Assembly: GCA_041984235.1 (NCBI GenBank) | Contig: JBHIYN010000004.1 | Location: 186,001-250,000, forward strand | DNA: 64,000 nt | Source: JBHIYN01 sp041984235 | GTDB taxonomy: Bacteria > Pseudomonadota > Gammaproteobacteria > Ga0077536 | Direction of reading: 5' to 3' | Shown: positions 61,413-64,000 of the stretch, piece after piece | Position numbering within the stretch: position 1 is the stretch's first letter | Layout of the letters: every line of letters starts with the position of its first letter | Program-made: the position numbers and the translations under genes | Notes under the pieces: generated by a model | What the model was told of the DNA's origin: nothing | The model's input: the letters and a program-made list of their open reading frames with translations, nothing else | Database searches by the model: none

Positions 61413-63035
61413 TCAGTCGTCGAGGTGGCGCCGCGCCTCGGCGCGCAGCTCGACCTTGCGGATCTTGCCGCTGGAGGTCATGGGGAAGGCCTCGACGAAG
61501 ATCACGTGGCGCGGGATCTTGAAGCTCGCGACGCGCCCTTTCATGCGCTCGGTGAGGGTATCCGCGTCCAGTGCCGCGCCGGGGTTGAGGATGACGAAGG
61601 CGACCGGCACCTCGGCCAGGCGCGGATCCGGGTAGGCGACCACGGCGGCGTCCAGGATCTCGTCCATCCCGCGCAGGTAGGCTTCGACCTCGGCCGGCGA
61701 GACGTTCTCGCCACCGACCTTGAGCATGTCCTTGTAGCGGCCCATGAACACCAGCATGCCGTCTTCGCGCAGCATCGCCATGTCGCCGGTGTGCAGCCAG
61801 CCGTCGGCGTCGAGGGTCTCGGCGGTGGCCTCGGGCTTGTCCCAGTAGCCCTGCATCACGGCGTAGCCGCGCACCTGCAGCTCACCCGGCGCGCCCGGCG
61901 GCTGCTCGCGTCCGCTCTCGACGTCGACGATGCGGCAGGCGTAGTCGTTCATCGGGTAGCCGGAGGTGTGCACGCGCTGCTCGCGCGTGTGCGAGGGGTT
62001 GGACACCGCGATGAAGGCCCAGGTCTCGCTCATGCCGAAGCCCGACACGGTGGGACAGAACACGTCCTGTACCTTGTCCGCGATCGGCACGGTGCTCTCG
62101 ACGCCGGAGGGCAGGGTGCCGATGCGCACAGCAAGCTGGCGCGGCCGCGCCGCCTGCGCATTGAGCAGGTCCAGCCAGTGCGCCTCGAAGCCGTGCAGCA
62201 CGGTCGCGCCTTCGCGCTCGGCGAGCTCCAGCGCGCGGGCGCCGTCGAACACGTCCATCAGTACCTGGCAGGCGCCGGTCAGGGCGCAGGTCATGCTGAT
62301 CTCGCTGAAGGCGTAGATGTGAAACAGCGGCAGGTAGTTCATGTGCACGTCGGTGCAGGTCAGGCCGATGATCTGCGTACGCTCCATGGTGTTCCGGATC
62401 GGCACGTGGGTGTGTACCACGCCCTTGGGATGGCCGGTGGTGCCGGAGGTGTAGCAGATCATCATCATGCCGTCGGGGTCGACCGCGGCGGCGCGCGCGG
62501 CGAGCGTGGCGTCGTCGACGTCGGCGCCGGCCTCGATCAGCGCGTCCCAGCCGCGGGCGTGCGCGAGGCGCACGTCGCCGAGCACCACCAGCCGCTTGAG
62601 ATCGGGATAGCCGTCGATGCGCAGGGTGCCGTCCGGGGCGGTGTCGATGTCGCGCAGGGTCTCCATCAGCATGCCCTGGTAGTCGACCGGACCGGAACGG
62701 TCCAGGGTGATCAGGGTTGCGCTGCGCGACTGGCTCACGGTGTAGGCGACGTCGTCGCTGCGATAGCGCGTGTTGAGCGGCACGATGCAGGCGCCGATGC
62801 GCGCGATCGCGTACATCGCGAACAGCCACTCGGGGCGATTGGTCATCCACAGGGCGACGTGCTCCCCGGGCTGCACCCCCAGCGCGATCAGGCCCTTCGC
62901 GACGCGGTTGGTCTCGGCCTCGAATTCCGCGTAGGTCCAGCGGCGGTCCTCGAACACCAGCGCCTCGCGCGTACCCCAGCGTGCCGCGGCCGCGGCGAGA
63001 ACGTCACCCAGCGTGCGCTTGCGAAACCAGTCCAT
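61413..63035 (-). CDS. AMP-dependent acyl-CoA synthetase/ligase
   Basis: A 540-residue ANL ligase. The P-loop is MICYTSGTTGHPKGVVHTHV near residue 190, and FGMSETWAF, DGWLHTGDMAML and GRYKDMLKVGGENVSP follow. The catalytic Lys is in MTSSGKIRKVEL. It activates a carboxylic acid as acyl-AMP and then CoA ester. GGAGG lies five bases before the ATG; the frame runs 110 codons further upstream without support. The gene upstream is a quinone-reductase-like MDR protein 77 bases away. Confidence 0.9.
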   Translation of the reverse strand: MDWFRKRTLGDVLAAAAARWGTREALVFEDRRWTYAEFEAETNRVAKGLIALGVQPGEHVALWMTNRPEWLFAMYAIARIGACIVPLNTRYRSDDVAYTVSQSRSATLITLDRSGPVDYQGMLMETLRDIDTAPDGTLRIDGYPDLKRLVVLGDVRLAHARGWDALIEAGADVDDATLAARAAAVDPDGMMMICYTSGTTGHPKGVVHTHVPIRNTMERTQIIGLTCTDVHMNYLPLFHIYAFSEISMTCALTGACQVLMDVFDGARALELAEREGATVLHGFEAHWLDLLNAQAARPRQLAVRIGTLPSGVESTVPIADKVQDVFCPTVSGFGMSETWAFIAVSNPSHTREQRVHTSGYPMNDYACRIVDVESGREQPPGAPGELQVRGYAVMQGYWDKPEATAETLDADGWLHTGDMAMLREDGMLVFMGRYKDMLKVGGENVSPAEVEAYLRGMDEILDAAVVAYPDPRLAEVPVAFVILNPGAALDADTLTERMKGRVASFKIPRHVIFVEAFPMTSSGKIRKVELRAEARRHLDD

Positions 63036-63112
63036 GCGTGCCTCCGGTCGTGATCCGGCGGCCATTGTAGTGCCCTGCCGCCGCGGCTTCAGCGCGGCGC
63101 GGCGCCCCGCGC

Positions 63113-64000
63113 TCAGGCCAGGCCGAGGCGCGCCGCTTCGCGGTCCATGACCACGGCCACGCGGCCCAGTGCGCGCCGGCCGAGCACCGCGTCCATCGCC
63201 TCGAAGACCTGCTCGAGCGGGAAGGTGAGGCCGGTTACCGGCTTGATGTGACCGGCTTCGAACCAGTCGAACAGCTGCTGCATGTGCGCGCGGATGCGCG
63301 GCTCGTAGTGATCGCGCAGGTCGCTCAGGCCCCAGCCGAAATACAGGCCCATGTTGAGCCCGCACACGGTGAGGTTCTTGACCAGCAGCAGGTTGGCCGG
63401 GATCTGCGGGATCTCGCCGCCGGCGAAGCCGACCGGCATGATGCGTCCCTCGGGCGCCATCGCGCGCAGCGACTGCATGAACACCTCGCCGCCGACCGGG
63501 TCGTAGACGGCGTCGACGCCGCGCCCGTCGGTGAGCTCGAGCACGCGCTCACGGAAGTCCTCTTCGCGGTAGTTGATGGTGTGGTGCGCGCCGTGCTCGG
63601 CAGCGAGCGCGAGCTTCTCCGCGCTGCCCGCCGTTGCGATCACGGTGGCGCCGAGCAGGTGCCCGATCTCGACCGCGGCGATGCCGACACCGCCGGCCGC
63701 GCCATGCACCAGCAGCCAGTCGCGCGCCTTGACGTTCAGCAGGTGCGGCCAGGTCAGTGCCGCCGAGGAGGTCGCGTAGGAGTTGGTGAAGCCGATCGCG
63801 CGCACGAACTCGAGTCCGTCGGGCAGCGCGTAGACGTTGACCTCGCGCGCCACCGCCGCTTCGGCCAGGCCGCCCCAATCGAGCACCGCGCAGACGCGGT
63901 CGCCGGGGCGGAAGCGGCTTGCCCGCGGCCCGCAGGCCTCGACGATGCCGGCGACCTCGGTCCCCGGCACGAACGGCCGCGGCGGCTTGCGCTGGTACTT
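63113..64000 (-). CDS. NADPH:quinone reductase-like MDR protein, 5' end missing
   Basis: The frame is open to the window edge, so the start is outside. The visible 295 residues begin KYQRKPPRPFVPGTEVAGIV. The nucleotide site is VHGAAGGVGIAAVEIGHLLG, and GADGVDAVYDPVGG-like and MPVGFAGGEIPQIPANLLLV segments follow. It matches zinc-free quinone oxidoreductase/crotonyl-CoA reductase-like MDR proteins. It is first of the visible four-gene minus-strand run. Confidence 0.88.
   Translation of the reverse strand, partial: KYQRKPPRPFVPGTEVAGIVEACGPRASRFRPGDRVCAVLDWGGLAEAAVAREVNVYALPDGLEFVRAIGFTNSYATSSAALTWPHLLNVKARDWLLVHGAAGGVGIAAVEIGHLLGATVIATAGSAEKLALAAEHGAHHTINYREEDFRERVLELTDGRGVDAVYDPVGGEVFMQSLRAMAPEGRIMPVGFAGGEIPQIPANLLLVKNLTVCGLNMGLYFGWGLSDLRDHYEPRIRAHMQQLFDWFEAGHIKPVTGLTFPLEQVFEAMDAVLGRRALGRVAVVMDREAARLGLA

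Overview
The window looks like one contiguous piece of chromosome from a very GC-rich proteobacterium, most likely a gammaproteobacterium. The grounds are the N-acetylglutaminylglutamine amide (NAGGN) osmolyte operon, RhlE next to an RRM protein, a Fe-type SodB, a sigma-54 type promoter, and many genes for oxidising hydrophobic and acyl-CoA compounds (P450, luciferase-like oxidoreductases, acyl-CoA dehydrogenase, crotonase, AMP-dependent ligases, a DUF1302/DUF1329 pair). Genes are packed tightly with many ATGA-type overlaps. I found no rRNA, tRNA, CRISPR array, integrase or transposase gene. The mobile-like material is limited to two repeat clusters.

Layout. 1-7.2 kb: a MaoC-like fragment, a GPH-type symporter, a cold/RNA pair (RRM protein and rhlE), a DUF1326 protein with a P450, a bactofilin, and a DUF3127 protein with an SSB-like C-terminal tip. 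7.3-9.5 kb: an uncharacterised amidoligase / class I glutamine amidotransferase / YqaA-like membrane protein operon. 9.5-14.5 kb: a FAD-oxidase / MFS / luciferase-like operon and a FIST sensor protein. 14.5-20.3 kb: the NAGGN operon (asnO, ngg and two different M42 peptidases). 20.5-27.5 kb: an SDR, a GT39-like membrane glycosyltransferase, and GH15-otsA-glk, which together handle trehalose and glucose. 27.5-32.2 kb: an alcohol dehydrogenase, MarR, sodB with a striking palindromic AT-rich upstream block, an A1S_2505-like protein, a SprT-like protein and a crotonase. 32.3-38.2 kb: a five-gene envelope operon (DUF1302, DUF1329, a His/Met-rich lipoprotein, a DUF5667-like protein and a polytopic membrane protein) with a repeat cluster inside it. 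38.4-46.5 kb: acetoacetyl-CoA synthetase, a methyltransferase, a molybdopterin oxidoreductase, an ArsR/SRPBCC/DUF899 cassette, and a hydrolase with an NTF2-like protein.

The most notable region is 46.5-51.7 kb, a seven-gene minus-strand run. It encodes an amine dehydrogenase of the methylamine/aromatic-amine type (mauB, mauE, mauD, mauA), a monohaem cytochrome c, a GrdB-like protein that is interrupted by one in-frame TGA and is almost certainly a selenoprotein (U-P-V-C motif with a SECIS-like hairpin just downstream), and a CruF-like membrane protein. The run ends in a perfect 40-bp inverted repeat. No mauF, mauG or amicyanin gene is present, so the run may be a distinct quinoprotein-plus-selenoprotein amine-oxidation system.

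51.8-64 kb: dienelactone hydrolase, acyl-CoA dehydrogenase, RlmI, an MFS carrier, an SDR, an unknown conserved-looking protein, a 63-codon ORF behind a textbook sigma-54 promoter, and a four-gene minus-strand run (quinone reductase, acyl-CoA ligase, D-aminoacylase-like amidohydrolase, luciferase-like oxidoreductase). All function calls come from reading the sequence by eye. No database search was run.
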